Shown here: positions 8,278 through 17,501 of the stretch, one piece after another
How positions within the stretch are numbered: the stretch's first letter is position 1
Layout: each line of letters opens with the position of its first letter
Assembly: GCA_023091735.1 (NCBI GenBank)
Contig: JALKBU010000620.1
Location: forward strand, 1 to 30,494
Length of the DNA: 30,494 nt
From: Trichomonas tenax
Taxonomy: Eukaryota > Parabasalia > Trichomonadida > Trichomonadidae
Direction: 5' to 3'
Made by a program: the position numbers and the translations under genes
The notes under the pieces: model-generated
Told to the model about the DNA's origin: nothing
Database searches by the model: none
Seen by the model: the letters and a program-made list of their open reading frames with translations, nothing else

Positions 8278-9101
8278 ATGAAATATTGGATTTGCTTTGT
8301 TGAGTGTTCAAGTACAGCAAGTGGAGGATCTCTTTTGTTCAGAGCAAGTGGTCAATGTGTTCAAAATCGAGTATGCAGTATTTCATCGAGTGTCTATGGA
8401 GGAACTTTAAAATGGGGAAGTTATCATTATGTCAAAGTTACCGATGGTGACGAATATAAAAATTACATCCTCAGTTCAACAATATCCAAATCAATGACTT
8501 CTGATGGCCTTTACAATATTTATTTATGGAATTGGAATGTTAATGTGAGCTCATTAAATATTTCTAATTCTAACGTATATCGGAATAGTGTAATATCCAA
8601 AAATGATATAAGCACTCAATCTTGGTTGTTCAATCGATTTTTGCATCAAATAATCAAACATATACCGAATCATGTTCAGTTGATTTCTCTGCAGTAACCA
8701 GTTCTATAACATTTCAAATGAATCATTGCAATGTTATAAAAAATAAAGATGGAAAATTTTTAATGCTGACACAATATATAAGAGCATCTATTTCAGCTTG
8801 TAATTTTCTCAACAACGATCAAGTTTATACATTTTATCATTATAGCACTGGATCAACAACTGTCTATGATTGTTATGTTGATCGATTCTCAGGAAGTAAT
8901 GTCGGATTCATAGATAGTAAATCGTTAACTATCAACATCGAATTCAACCTCAAAAAATGTATAATTCCAGTAGAAAAAACAAAAGGCTATTTGCATAGAA
9001 ATATATTTCTTTCTAATAATCTCAAAGATGAACTTGAAATTCAATCAAATTTCACTTTTCTAAAACTATTCTTTATTTTTTATTTTCACTTACAAATTTA
9101 A
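8278..9101 (+). pseudogene. Beta-helix surface-protein fragment (frameshifted)
   Basis: Two overlapping plus-strand frames carry one protein-like sequence. The first runs from ATG 8278 to a stop at 8695-8697; the second takes over near 8620-8640 and ends at 9101. Both show the short alternating repeats with Ser/Asn/Cys ladder residues of right-handed beta-helix proteins: GGSLLFRASGQC, GGTLKWGS, NISNSNVYRN, then MNHCNVIKNKDG, ISACNFLNND. This is the style of the trichomonad polymorphic-membrane-protein-like surface family. It has no signal peptide and starts inside the repeat, so it is truncated 5', frameshifted in the middle and probably truncated 3'. It begins just after the foldback element, which may have taken part in its disruption. 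Confidence 0.6.
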
Positions 9102-9112
9102 TAAATATTTAT

Positions 9113-10585
9113 TTAAGCATCAGGAACATTCTTATAAATAACAATGTATGGTTGAAGATTAAATGCGTCTTGTTTCGAAAGAACAGAAATTGTATGATCA
9201 TCGAAAAGAATGTATGTCTTACCATCGCGATAAACACTTGTGTAGTGGCCGTGGTCCATAATGCCGTAATGTGTAATGAAGCCGAAAAATTTGAAGTGAT
9301 TCTTTGCACCATATGGCTTCAAGTCAATTTTGCCTGGAAGCTCAACCATGATATTGTTCTTAACAAATCCATCAGGTGTATATCTGAATCTCGCGAGATG
9401 TAGTATCAAATACTTTGGTGTTGTTCTAATGCGCTGAATCATGGAGCAGGAGCAAGTATTAGAGCATGCATCGCAGTGCCAATCATCACCAGAGCTTGTT
9501 TCAGAAAAGTAGTTTTCAATGAGTTCTTCGAGTTTAACAGAAGCTCCGTATGGGCAGCACAAAGAAATTGCTGATGTTCTTTGGAAAATATGTGTTTCTG
9601 CTTCACATAGTTCGCACTTGTTCGTGCTTTCTTGAATGAAATTGATGGTTTCATCGATGCTTGTCATTGCAGATTGCTGAACATCTTCTAATTTGTTTCC
9701 TGAAAGATTTTTAGGTGTTCCTCCAAGCTCATCTCTTAAAGCATCAATAAACAGCGTGATGAACTCGTAAGCATCCTCTTGTCTATAAACCGATAAATAA
9801 TCGAATTTTGCAAGCAGCTGATTAACAAATGTTGATGGTTTCATAACTGGACCTTTTTTAACAAGTTCTATTGCTGTTCTCTGGAAAGCTATTGCAAGCC
9901 TGTTTTGGTCATTTAATTCATTTGTCAGCAGAGGAATTCTAGCCAGCAGCTGTATGGCTGAATTCATCCAACAGCTGTTTCCGAGATTGAATAAACCACG
10001 CGCCATAACAGTGTCTGAAGGCACTGCTGCGACAAATTTAGGCTTTTCTTCAAGCTGGCCTAGATTGAATATTTTGACTAAGCAATCTACCTTTTGAATG
10101 GGAATTGGTATTTCGCACTTGTTGCAATGAACTTTTTGATTCATAATATCTAATATAATACAATGATGATTATCTATGTGTGAGCAGATATGCTTTGCAT
10201 CGAGTAGACGTCCGCAGACTAAGCACATTGCGAGATCTGTTGGTTTATTCCAATTAACATCTGGATGGCATTTTTCGAGCTGCTTTATCTCTGCCTTTGG
10301 CAATGAATTCTTCGTAGCAATGGCTTTGAGGAATAATTTGTGCTCAAATACTTTCATTACTTTTTCACCATTTATTAATCCAAAATGTGGGCAGATTTTT
10401 GATGGCTCATTCTTACCCTTTTTATTTCCGTTCTTGTTTTGTTTAGATTTGGTATTTTCATTTTGATTATCTTTTGAATTTTTGCTATCGTTCTTGGATT
10501 TTCCTTTATTCTTGTTGTCATCCTTTCCCTGTTTGCATCGATTTGGATTTCCTTGAAACTCGTCTTTCTTCTTTCCTTTTCCCAT
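9113..10585 (-). CDS. Ubiquitin-specific protease with ZnF-UBP domain
   Basis: This 490-residue deubiquitinase cleaves ubiquitin from proteins. Residues 1-60 are a very Lys/Asn-rich, probably disordered tail. A ZnF-UBP domain spans about 62-165 (Cys65/His67, Cys121-Cys124, Cys134, His136-His141, Cys154-Cys157) and would bind free ubiquitin C-termini. The USP catalytic fold follows: Cys box GLFNLGNSCWMNS with Cys205; zinc-finger pairs CELC (324-327) and CDAC (371-374); His box DHGHYTS with His447; and FDDH (461-464) supplying the Asp. All catalytic residues are present. The zinc-finger-then-USP order is like USP16/45, USP3 or USP22. The basic tail may send it to the nucleus. Its promoter region holds the longest TTACATGTCA array in the window. 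Confidence 0.95.
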   Translation of the reverse strand: MGKGKKKDEFQGNPNRCKQGKDDNKNKGKSKNDSKNSKDNQNENTKSKQNKNGNKKGKNEPSKICPHFGLINGEKVMKVFEHKLFLKAIATKNSLPKAEIKQLEKCHPDVNWNKPTDLAMCLVCGRLLDAKHICSHIDNHHCIILDIMNQKVHCNKCEIPIPIQKVDCLVKIFNLGQLEEKPKFVAAVPSDTVMARGLFNLGNSCWMNSAIQLLARIPLLTNELNDQNRLAIAFQRTAIELVKKGPVMKPSTFVNQLLAKFDYLSVYRQEDAYEFITLFIDALRDELGGTPKNLSGNKLEDVQQSAMTSIDETINFIQESTNKCELCEAETHIFQRTSAISLCCPYGASVKLEELIENYFSETSSGDDWHCDACSNTCSCSMIQRIRTTPKYLILHLARFRYTPDGFVKNNIMVELPGKIDLKPYGAKNHFKFFGFITHYGIMDHGHYTSVYRDGKTYILFDDHTISVLSKQDAFNLQPYIVIYKNVPDA

Positions 10586-10600
10586 TAAAATTTATGAATT

Positions 10601-10990
10601 TGGCAAAATTTCAATCAAAAATGCACCAGTTACATGTCAAAATTATATCAAAATATGATATTTTCAATGCTTTACATGCCAAAAACGAATACACAATGCC
10701 TTTACATGACAAAATGGCGAAATTTAATTGTCAAAAGTGATTTACTTACATGATAAATTAACCAAATATTATTATTGAAAATGATTATTTTACATGTCAA
10801 ATTGATTGAATAATTGTCAAAATTAATATTTATGTGACAAAATTTTAAGAAGTCTCAAATTTGACAATAAAATACCTTTACGGGTTAAATTTTTAGAAAA
10901 TCAATCTTACATGTCAAAATTTAATAGAATACTGATATTTACGCGTCAGCAATTACGATTTAACCTTAAATAAAGTTGGCAATTTATAAA
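10601..10990. promoter_or_regulatory. 14-copy TTACATGTCAAAATT array between divergent genes
   Basis: Degenerate copies of TTACATGTCAAAATT start at about 10630, 10672, 10702, 10724, 10746, 10790, 10811, 10830, 10857, 10878, 10907, 10939 and 10974, with a weaker one at 10601. Steps of 19-22 bp, or twice that, predominate. Three copies (10630, 10790, 10907) are near identical; others vary as ACATGACA, TTATGTGACA, TTAATTGTCA or TTACGCGTCA. An AAAAGTGA word is at 10733-10740. The array fills the spacer between the USP start and the broken gene starting at 10991. A protein-binding array is inferred; it is not coding. Confidence 0.6.
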
Positions 10991-11665
10991 ATGATTTCTC
11001 CTGATTGGAATTCCATTGCGAGGAATATTTCACAGTTCATAAACAACGTTGAATTCTTTAAGTGTCGTTGAGAGGATGAATTATGTCAAATATTGGACAG
11101 AGCTTTGCTTAAACCAACGGAATTCGATATGTTTTTCAGTAATTTGGCATCTTATAAAGGAATGAATTCTCTGCTGTCGATTTTATCACATGCCAAAGTA
11201 GAGTATGGTTCAGATCTTTCAGAAAACTTGAATATTCTGAATACTCTCAGTTTTGTACTCAAAATTTCCATTTTAATGAATTTGCTCACAGCAATTGATC
11301 ATTCGTTCAGAGTTGCTCAAAATAAAAATATAATCAATGAGATAAAGTCAATTATTGCCACAGAAAAGTTAAAGCCAAAGAAATCAAAACCAGAAAATTA
11401 TAAAGAACTCTGTAAAATTCCTTTATCGCATGAAAATTTCAGCAGGATTTATTCCATTTTCCAGAGGATTGCAGATCAAGATGACCACCCATCAGCAAAG
11501 CTCGCTGTTAAGCATAATTATCGTGAAGTAACAACTCGTATCAAAGACCCAGAAACTCCAGTATTTTATGTCAAAAAAATTGTAACATACACAGCAGATA
11601 ATATAGGGTGTGCAAGGGTGTATTTAGCGCAGAAAGATTGGAGCAAATCTGAATCATTCTATTAA
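10991..11665 (+). pseudogene. Helical hypothetical protein broken by an in-frame TGA
   Basis: An ATG at 10991 opens 26 sensible codons (MISPDWNSIARNISQFINNV...), then TGA at 11069-11071. The same frame goes on for another 197 codons to 11665 with no further stop. The later part has no ATG before TTCGATATG (residue about 42), so the natural start is 10991 and the TGA is a lesion, plausibly from CGA. The product would be alpha-helical with a Lys-rich middle (KLKPKKSKPENYKE). No family was recognised. The last ~25 codons overlap the converging ankyrin-type remnant and may be read past the original end. Confidence 0.55.
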
Positions 11666-11939
11666 CACATATATAATCTACACCTATAATGACTCTTATA
11701 TAGAGAAATGTGTCATATAATTTTGGCGCCATGGCGGGATATAAAATCAAAATTGAGTCCAAGAGCGGTTTCGCGGGAAAAATTGGTTCCACAATTTCGT
11801 TTTTGATTGTTATTGATATTTTATCTAAAACATATTCCAATTTTTCTGTGTTGAGAGTGAATATGTCATCCGATAGTGATATATATTCAGAATATTTTTT
11901 GCAGAGTTGAGTATACCGATTTTCTTCTTTCGATGCCAT
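11571..11939 (-). pseudogene. N-terminal remnant, possibly of an ankyrin-repeat family protein
   Basis: From ATG 11939 (MASKEENRYTQLCKKYSEYI) the minus-strand frame reads an N-terminal domain of about 75 residues. It has the pattern Y..L..KY..YI, a Leu/Ile helix, a helix starting with IKNEI, and a Leu-rich stretch LLDSILILYP. This recalls the region in front of the ankyrin repeats in the large trichomonad ankyrin (DUF3447-associated) family. No ankyrin repeat follows; the sequence degrades after about residue 85 and stops at 11571, overlapping the opposite pseudogene. I read it as a truncated copy. The family assignment is from memory of the pattern and is weak. Confidence 0.4.
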
Positions 11940-12440
11940 TAAAAACTTTATTCGATATAAAAGTAACAGCGAAGTCAAAAAACTTTATTGTTGATATTAA
12001 TGTGATCTAAACCATATAGAACTATCCCATATATATATTTATTGCATTTTCTATCATTGGGATTCCATGTACCATTTCTAAGCATATTGTTGTTGAATAC
12101 CATTATATCTTGATTTAATTTCATTTGAGTGCATTTTCTAACAATACTTTATGTATACTTACATCCGAATCGATCACTTCTAACATGGGCTTAAATTGCA
12201 ATTCATTAATTGGCTTCTTTTTATATTCAATGTCTTTGATTTTTCATCTTCAGAAAATACAATGAAGTCAAAAAAAGATCGCTTTTTATTCAAGCTAAAT
12301 CATTAACAGAACAGTATTAAAACCCCCTTTATTCAGTGGTCATGTTATATTCTTTGATTTATTTGTTTATTTATTTTGATTTAAAAAGAAGAGTTAATTT
12401 AAAATATTTTTTTAAAAAACAAACAAAGATGATTATTATT
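11940..12440. other. Gene-free AT-rich spacer
   Basis: About 500 bp of AT-rich sequence lie between the start of the ankyrin-type remnant and the 3' end of the next minus-strand gene. No ORF of note, RNA gene or motif array was seen. Confidence 0.4.
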
Positions 12441-13769
12441 TTATGTGTGATCACTGAAGATAGATGGTACTCCAGTAATTGCTGTTTCCCTTGGAACATT
12501 CTTTTCAAGCCATTCATCGATATAAGAATTCAGCATTATGCTTTGTTCCTCTTTTTCATTTATTTTATCCAGAGTTTCTAATATCAATACTCCGATTCTA
12601 CCATTATCATATGGATCTATGAATTCCAAACAAGAATACTTGAGAAGCATTAAGCTATTGACTTTCTCCATATCAGCTAAAGATAAAAAATGCTTTATCA
12701 AATCATGCAGCATTTCTCCTGTTGCTGGATCAACTTCTCTTCGATAAAATCTGTCATTTATCTGCTCGAATACATCATTGAATAATGACTTTTGTAATTC
12801 CCAAACTTGTGGAATAGTTTCGAACTGAATCAAAAAGTTATACATTGAATAAAAATCATTAATTTTCATCGTACTTTCATCAGACATTTCTCGTAAATCG
12901 CTTTTGATAGTGATATTACCATAATCCTTACACTTGATTATGAACTGGCAGATCTGCAAAATGGTGTCCAACTCGATAGAAGGCATGTATTGTTTGATTA
13001 CTTTATATTGTGAAACATCAATCGCGAAATGATCTAATTTGTACATCAAAAGAGGAACTGCGTTGTTGGGGAGTGGAATATCATTGAATGTGTGTATATC
13101 TATGTATAATTGTTTTGTCTCTGGTTGAGCACCATCGATATAATTGTGATCGAATGCTTTCTTTAAAATATTTAATGAATTGATGGAAAAGTCACTGCAA
13201 AGGTTGATCATTCCCTTAATTATTCGTGGAATGTATTCTGAATTTATATGAAACCATTGCAAATATTCATCATCGATTGATTCTTCGAATAATGATGAAA
13301 TGAAAATTGCGATTTTATCCATCCAAATGTGAGATACTTTTCGATTTTGATCCAATGCTTGCAGATAATAGTCTTCTTGACACAATTGTTCAATCATCTC
13401 TGCAATTGCATCGAATAAGTTTGTAATATCGGTTGAATTTCCATGAGTGTCGATCTGGTAGTTGTAAATAAACTTGTTTGATCGCCTAGGATCGTATAAT
13501 AAAATTATTAATACAATTAATCTGTCTTTTCTTAATTGTTTCTCTTTTAAAATGTCGGCAACTTTGATGGTACTTGGAAAGTCATCAACATTGAAAGCTT
13601 TTTTGAAAACCAGTAGAAATATTTCGAAATCTTGAAAAGAAACGAATTTTATCAAGTCTATGATCTTTTCCAGGTTCTCTCTGTACCTGAGATAGTCCTG
13701 CTGCACCAAAACTTGCCGCAAAATTGGAATTAAATTGTACCACGGATAATCATAATCTTGTTCATACAT
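12441..13769 (-). CDS. Large alpha-helical hypothetical protein
   Basis: An intact 442-residue frame starts at ATG 13769 (MYEQDYDYPWYNLIPILRQVL) and ends TAA. The whole protein is a run of amphipathic helices rich in Ile, Leu, Asp and Tyr, with loops such as DPRRSNKF and DPATGEML. This is the look of an ARM/HEAT-like or other helical-repeat scaffold. There are no transmembrane spans, signal peptide, catalytic motif or low-complexity tail. The length, clean frame and internal AT-richness argue for a real, lineage-specific gene. It diverges from the LPA1-like gene across a 690-bp spacer. Function unknown. Confidence 0.7.
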   Translation of the reverse strand: MYEQDYDYPWYNLIPILRQVLVQQDYLRYRENLEKIIDLIKFVSFQDFEIFLLVFKKAFNVDDFPSTIKVADILKEKQLRKDRLIVLIILLYDPRRSNKFIYNYQIDTHGNSTDITNLFDAIAEMIEQLCQEDYYLQALDQNRKVSHIWMDKIAIFISSLFEESIDDEYLQWFHINSEYIPRIIKGMINLCSDFSINSLNILKKAFDHNYIDGAQPETKQLYIDIHTFNDIPLPNNAVPLLMYKLDHFAIDVSQYKVIKQYMPSIELDTILQICQFIIKCKDYGNITIKSDLREMSDESTMKINDFYSMYNFLIQFETIPQVWELQKSLFNDVFEQINDRFYRREVDPATGEMLHDLIKHFLSLADMEKVNSLMLLKYSCLEFIDPYDNGRIGVLILETLDKINEKEEQSIMLNSYIDEWLEKNVPRETAITGVPSIFSDHT

Positions 13770-14463
13770 CGTTGAAAAAATGAAACTTTTGGTTGAAAAT
13801 CTCTTAAATTTTTGTCAATTCATATATGGTTGTTTTCATTACGACCGTCAAATCCATATTTTTTCATTTGGTAGAATTTTCATCACATCAAAGCATCAAG
13901 TTTTCCTATTTCAATCAACTTTACTTGTATATTCCTTCACTTTTTGAAATGTGTGCTTGGTAGAAATTTAATATATTTGATCGGAATTCATTCTGCATCA
14001 AAATTGTTCTATATTCAATCACTAGCATAAACACAAATAGTATATTTCATATCTAGTGTGAGCAAAGTTCATCACTTAATGTTGATGCAATATTATCATG
14101 TGAACTACTACAAATTGTATTGTATTAGCGGCCAAAACTAAACCTACAAAACTAGACATGTTACGGGCATCCAATATTGCTTGAATAAAAAAAATTAAAG
14201 TCGCATACCAAAAAAAATTACTTGGCAAATCCATAATTTTTGCCAGTGTTTTGAGTAAATTACATGACGAAAATGTTCAAATATTATTTTATATGGCGAA
14301 AATTATGATTGCATGTCAGGATTCGATAAAATTACATGACAAAAATGATTAATTACATGTCAGTAATATTTTATGTGGCTGAAAATCATGATAGTCGGTG
14401 GTGAAAAGTGAGATACGATTTTTGTAAAGTTCTCGATATGATTCTATCGTCAAATTTATCGAT
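13770..14463. promoter_or_regulatory. Divergent spacer with a TTACATG(A/T)CA array
   Basis: The right half holds phased copies related to TTACATGTCAAAATT starting at about 14219, 14260, 14289, 14309, 14332, 14353 and 14371, mostly 18-23 bp apart, with core variants ACATGACG, ATATGGCG, GCATGTCA and ACATGACA. AAAAGTGA is at 14404-14411, about 50 bp before the ATG at 14464. The left half (13770-14160) is plain AT-rich DNA with isolated GTCAA words near 13815 and 13848. Confidence 0.55.
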
Positions 14464-15510
14464 ATGTCGGAGCTTACTTGGGACAGCCTCAATAGCTTCG
14501 TGAATACTGATCTTATCAATCCTTCAAAAATCCACCACGAGCACAAAGAGCGAATGCTGCGATCAAAATACGATAATATCTCCGTACATGTTAAAATCGA
14601 TAAGTATGAATACGTATATAGCCGCTTCAATCTTTCGAGGTACCTTCTCGCGTGTCAAGTGCCTGCGAGTATTGCCCTCGATATTCCGAGGAAGATCAAG
14701 AAAGATTTGATCGATTTGAAGCAGTACGAAGTTACTCAAGACGAGCTCACTGCCATGGTATTCGACAGACTCTCCAAGGTTGAAGGATGTGAAATTCTTC
14801 AGCAGAGATTTAAATTTATCCAGCGCTTCAATCTTGAAAGAGTCCCACTTATCATACTGATCACAGGTACTGGCTTCATTGGAAAGCCGTCGCTTGCTTT
14901 CCAACTTGGCGAGCGCTTGAACATTTCCACGATTTTGCAGACTAGTATTGTCAACTCATTGACCAATGGCACAAACGACCACATGAATTCCAAATTCTGG
15001 AACACGGCATATTCTTCTAGCGAAGAATTCATTCACACATACCAAACAGACTGCAATATCGCAATTTCCGGTATCGCTGGCGATATTACCAAAACTTTAA
15101 CAGACGGAAAGCCTTTGATCATCGAAGGCATTCACTTGGATCCAACGAATTTCCTCAAATTATGCGGTGGAAACTCTTTGATTCCATTAGATTGTTTCCA
15201 CGTCGAAGGAATGGGAAGGATCGCAAACGGAAAGATGGGATTCATCCTTCCAATCCTCGTTACAAGGCCAAAGCCAATAATTGATGAATCAATCAGATGC
15301 TCTTTATTGTCATCCAATAGCAAGAGCAATACTGGAGATAGAATCGTGCAAATTCAGCACAATGCACACAAGCTGCAGGAACTTTTGACATCAAAATTCC
15401 CAGCACAATATATTATTGATATTTCTTCGATCACAGACGCTATTGAAAGAATTCACACAATCTTCTTAACCGAACTCGACAAGTTTTATGCATCGGAGGA
15501 TTCCAAATAG
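14464..15510 (+). CDS. 2-phosphoglycerate kinase / LPA1-like P-loop protein
   Basis: This 348-residue protein aligns in pattern with the family containing archaeal 2-phosphoglycerate kinase and plant LPA1 (low phytic acid). An N-terminal ATP-cone-like region (about 38-105; YSRFNLSRYLLACQVPASIA) precedes a P-loop kinase-like domain (about 125-340). The lead-in RVPLIILITG, the post-loop FQLGERLNISTILQTSIVNSL and the later LIIEGIHLDP all fit. The Walker A, however, reads GTGFIGKPS (135-143): Pro142 stands where Ser or Thr normally follows the Lys. Catalysis may be altered or lost. In plants the family affects inositol phosphate levels; in archaea it makes 2,3-bisphosphoglycerate. The substrate here is unknown. 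Start ATG 14464 is the first in frame. Confidence 0.75.
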   Translation: MSELTWDSLNSFVNTDLINPSKIHHEHKERMLRSKYDNISVHVKIDKYEYVYSRFNLSRYLLACQVPASIALDIPRKIKKDLIDLKQYEVTQDELTAMVFDRLSKVEGCEILQQRFKFIQRFNLERVPLIILITGTGFIGKPSLAFQLGERLNISTILQTSIVNSLTNGTNDHMNSKFWNTAYSSSEEFIHTYQTDCNIAISGIAGDITKTLTDGKPLIIEGIHLDPTNFLKLCGGNSLIPLDCFHVEGMGRIANGKMGFILPILVTRPKPIIDESIRCSLLSSNSKSNTGDRIVQIQHNAHKLQELLTSKFPAQYIIDISSITDAIERIHTIFLTELDKFYASEDSK

Positions 15511-15769
15511 ATTAATAATGTTCTGATCATAACATTTTTTTGTAATTTTTTGATCTTTAATGTAAATTATACTATACTCGTATATATTTCGATAATTATT
15601 ATGATGCTGTGTGATATTATAAAGGGAATTTTTAAATATATTTTGATAAAAAATACATTTTGTTATTAAGCCTTAATATTCAAAGATTAGTCATAAAAAT
15701 GGAAAATATGTATGATAATGATAATTTTGGGCTTCAATTTCGAAGAAAAGAATGAATAAAAAGTGACAA

Positions 15770-17395
15770 ATGAAATCATCTTTCGAGATTTGGCCTTCAT
15801 GCAAAAAAGTCTCTGAAGAGCTGATTATTCCAGTCAATATATCTTTGAAACCTCATCCAATTATGTCATCACAAAACACAGTTTCATTGAATATTAAAAA
15901 TCGATGTCCAAAATGTCATGCGTGTTATACTAAAATTTTTCCCATAAAAGAAAACAGATGCACGTGTTTATTCTGTGGGACAACAACAGAAGTCGCAGAA
16001 TCTGATTCATTCCAATATGAAGAATATTCTATTCAAGAATCCACAAATTCTCTTAATTTCTACATCTGCTTTGTCGCTGATTTACGATGTCCGAATGAAT
16101 TTATTCAGATTATGGTTTTATATATTCAAATTGCGTTACAAGCTTTAACAGCAGGAACTAAGTTCGCGTTCATGCTTTTGCACGATAATTTTGTCTCCTT
16201 TATTAAAGTTATTCAGGGAAAATGTTATTCATATGATTTCTCGTTTGATTCGCATTTTTTTGAGCTTACCAAAATTGATGCAGTATTAAATTCAAGTTTT
16301 GATATCGATCCCATTATAAATATCCTTCTATCTTTCAAAAATATCGCGAAATCGGAAGCAAATAAGCAATTTGAGCGAATTTTCAAGCCAATGCCCAACG
16401 ATTGTTTCATACACTTCGTTGTTTTTACTTGTTTCTATCATAATTTTACTACTGCGGAAAATATTTCATTTGATGTTTTATCTCTGATTCCGATGAAAGG
16501 TGAAACATTAGTGAACGGACTTGCGTTCTCTCAGGCTAGTGTAGAAGATATAAGCTTGCAAATTCAAAATTTAGTTCAAAGACTCCAATTTAATAATTTT
16601 ATTCTCAATCTGAGTGTTCAAGTTTTCACACCACCAAATATCGAAATTTTGCCACACGTTATCACGAAATCATCCATTAGAAGAGGATCAGCTTTAAATT
16701 TAAATGTATCATTTTCAAAATGCGTTGTTGCTGTTCCAGAAGTCCCTCTTGAGATAGTTTGCACCTATGATAATCCAATTTCATGGAATAGAAGTATTAA
16801 GACAACATTTGTAATATCCAAAATATTTAAGACATCATCAAACTTTTATTCATTGCTGTCAACGATTGACCCTGCATTAGTTATACAAAATGGGATGACT
16901 CAAGAGTTTGTATCTAATTTGTATAACATTTATTCAACAAAAATATTAAACCATCTTCCGGGCGAAACAAATCAAGATTTGTTCTTCACTCTTCTACCAA
17001 ATCTTCGCTGGGTCGTCCGTGCATTCCTTTTAGGTCGAAAGAATCACTATAAGTCATTCATTGGTGATGATTATGGAATGTTATCATCGCAAATTCCTCA
17101 AATCTCATTTTGGAGTGATCAAAACACCCTCATTGCCGATAAAGTCGAGTGCGTCCCGTTCTCTGAGACGTTGGTTGGAAAACCAAACTTAATTGTCGTT
17201 GATTCTGACTATAAAATCGAAGTATTCGCTGATGAAATGATCACTCCACAAAGTGAGATTGATAAATTCATTCAACAAAGAATAATCCATAGATTCCCAG
17301 TTCCGCGTGTTACCAATAGAGAATTGTATCAATTCAAAACTGTTATACCACCATATGATGAATGGGTTGAGACACTTCAACAATTTATTAAGTAA
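15770..17395 (+). CDS. Sec23-like COPII coat subunit
   Basis: This 541-residue protein is a Sec23 relative, the Sar1-GAP of the inner COPII coat on ER exit sites. The start (FEIWPSCKKVSEELIIPV) matches the conserved Sec23 opening. A zinc finger follows (Cys46, Cys49, then Cys66, Cys69; Cys64 is extra). The trunk region covers about 85-250, a beta-sandwich part about 270-360, and a helical domain about 370-425. The gelsolin-like C-terminus contains LIVVDSDYKIEVFADE and then RFPVPR (508-513), a close match to the RFPMPR signature of Sec23. It is shorter than usual Sec23 (~760 residues), mainly from shortened loops. The frame is intact. An AAAAGTGA (15759-15766) sits 3 nt before the ATG. Confidence 0.85.
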   Translation: MKSSFEIWPSCKKVSEELIIPVNISLKPHPIMSSQNTVSLNIKNRCPKCHACYTKIFPIKENRCTCLFCGTTTEVAESDSFQYEEYSIQESTNSLNFYICFVADLRCPNEFIQIMVLYIQIALQALTAGTKFAFMLLHDNFVSFIKVIQGKCYSYDFSFDSHFFELTKIDAVLNSSFDIDPIINILLSFKNIAKSEANKQFERIFKPMPNDCFIHFVVFTCFYHNFTTAENISFDVLSLIPMKGETLVNGLAFSQASVEDISLQIQNLVQRLQFNNFILNLSVQVFTPPNIEILPHVITKSSIRRGSALNLNVSFSKCVVAVPEVPLEIVCTYDNPISWNRSIKTTFVISKIFKTSSNFYSLLSTIDPALVIQNGMTQEFVSNLYNIYSTKILNHLPGETNQDLFFTLLPNLRWVVRAFLLGRKNHYKSFIGDDYGMLSSQIPQISFWSDQNTLIADKVECVPFSETLVGKPNLIVVDSDYKIEVFADEMITPQSEIDKFIQQRIIHRFPVPRVTNRELYQFKTVIPPYDEWVETLQQFIK

Positions 17396-17501
17396 TTACT
17401 ATAAAGATTTTGTTTGTATTGTTATATTAACTCGCAAAACATACTTTATCATAAATAAAACTAGAAACAAGTGTATTTTATAAATAAAACAACAAAATTA
17501 A

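Noticed and set aside
10601..10990. The repeat array as a CRISPR locus
   Set aside because: Units are degenerate, spaced ~20 bp with no fixed repeat/spacer lengths, and the context is eukaryotic.
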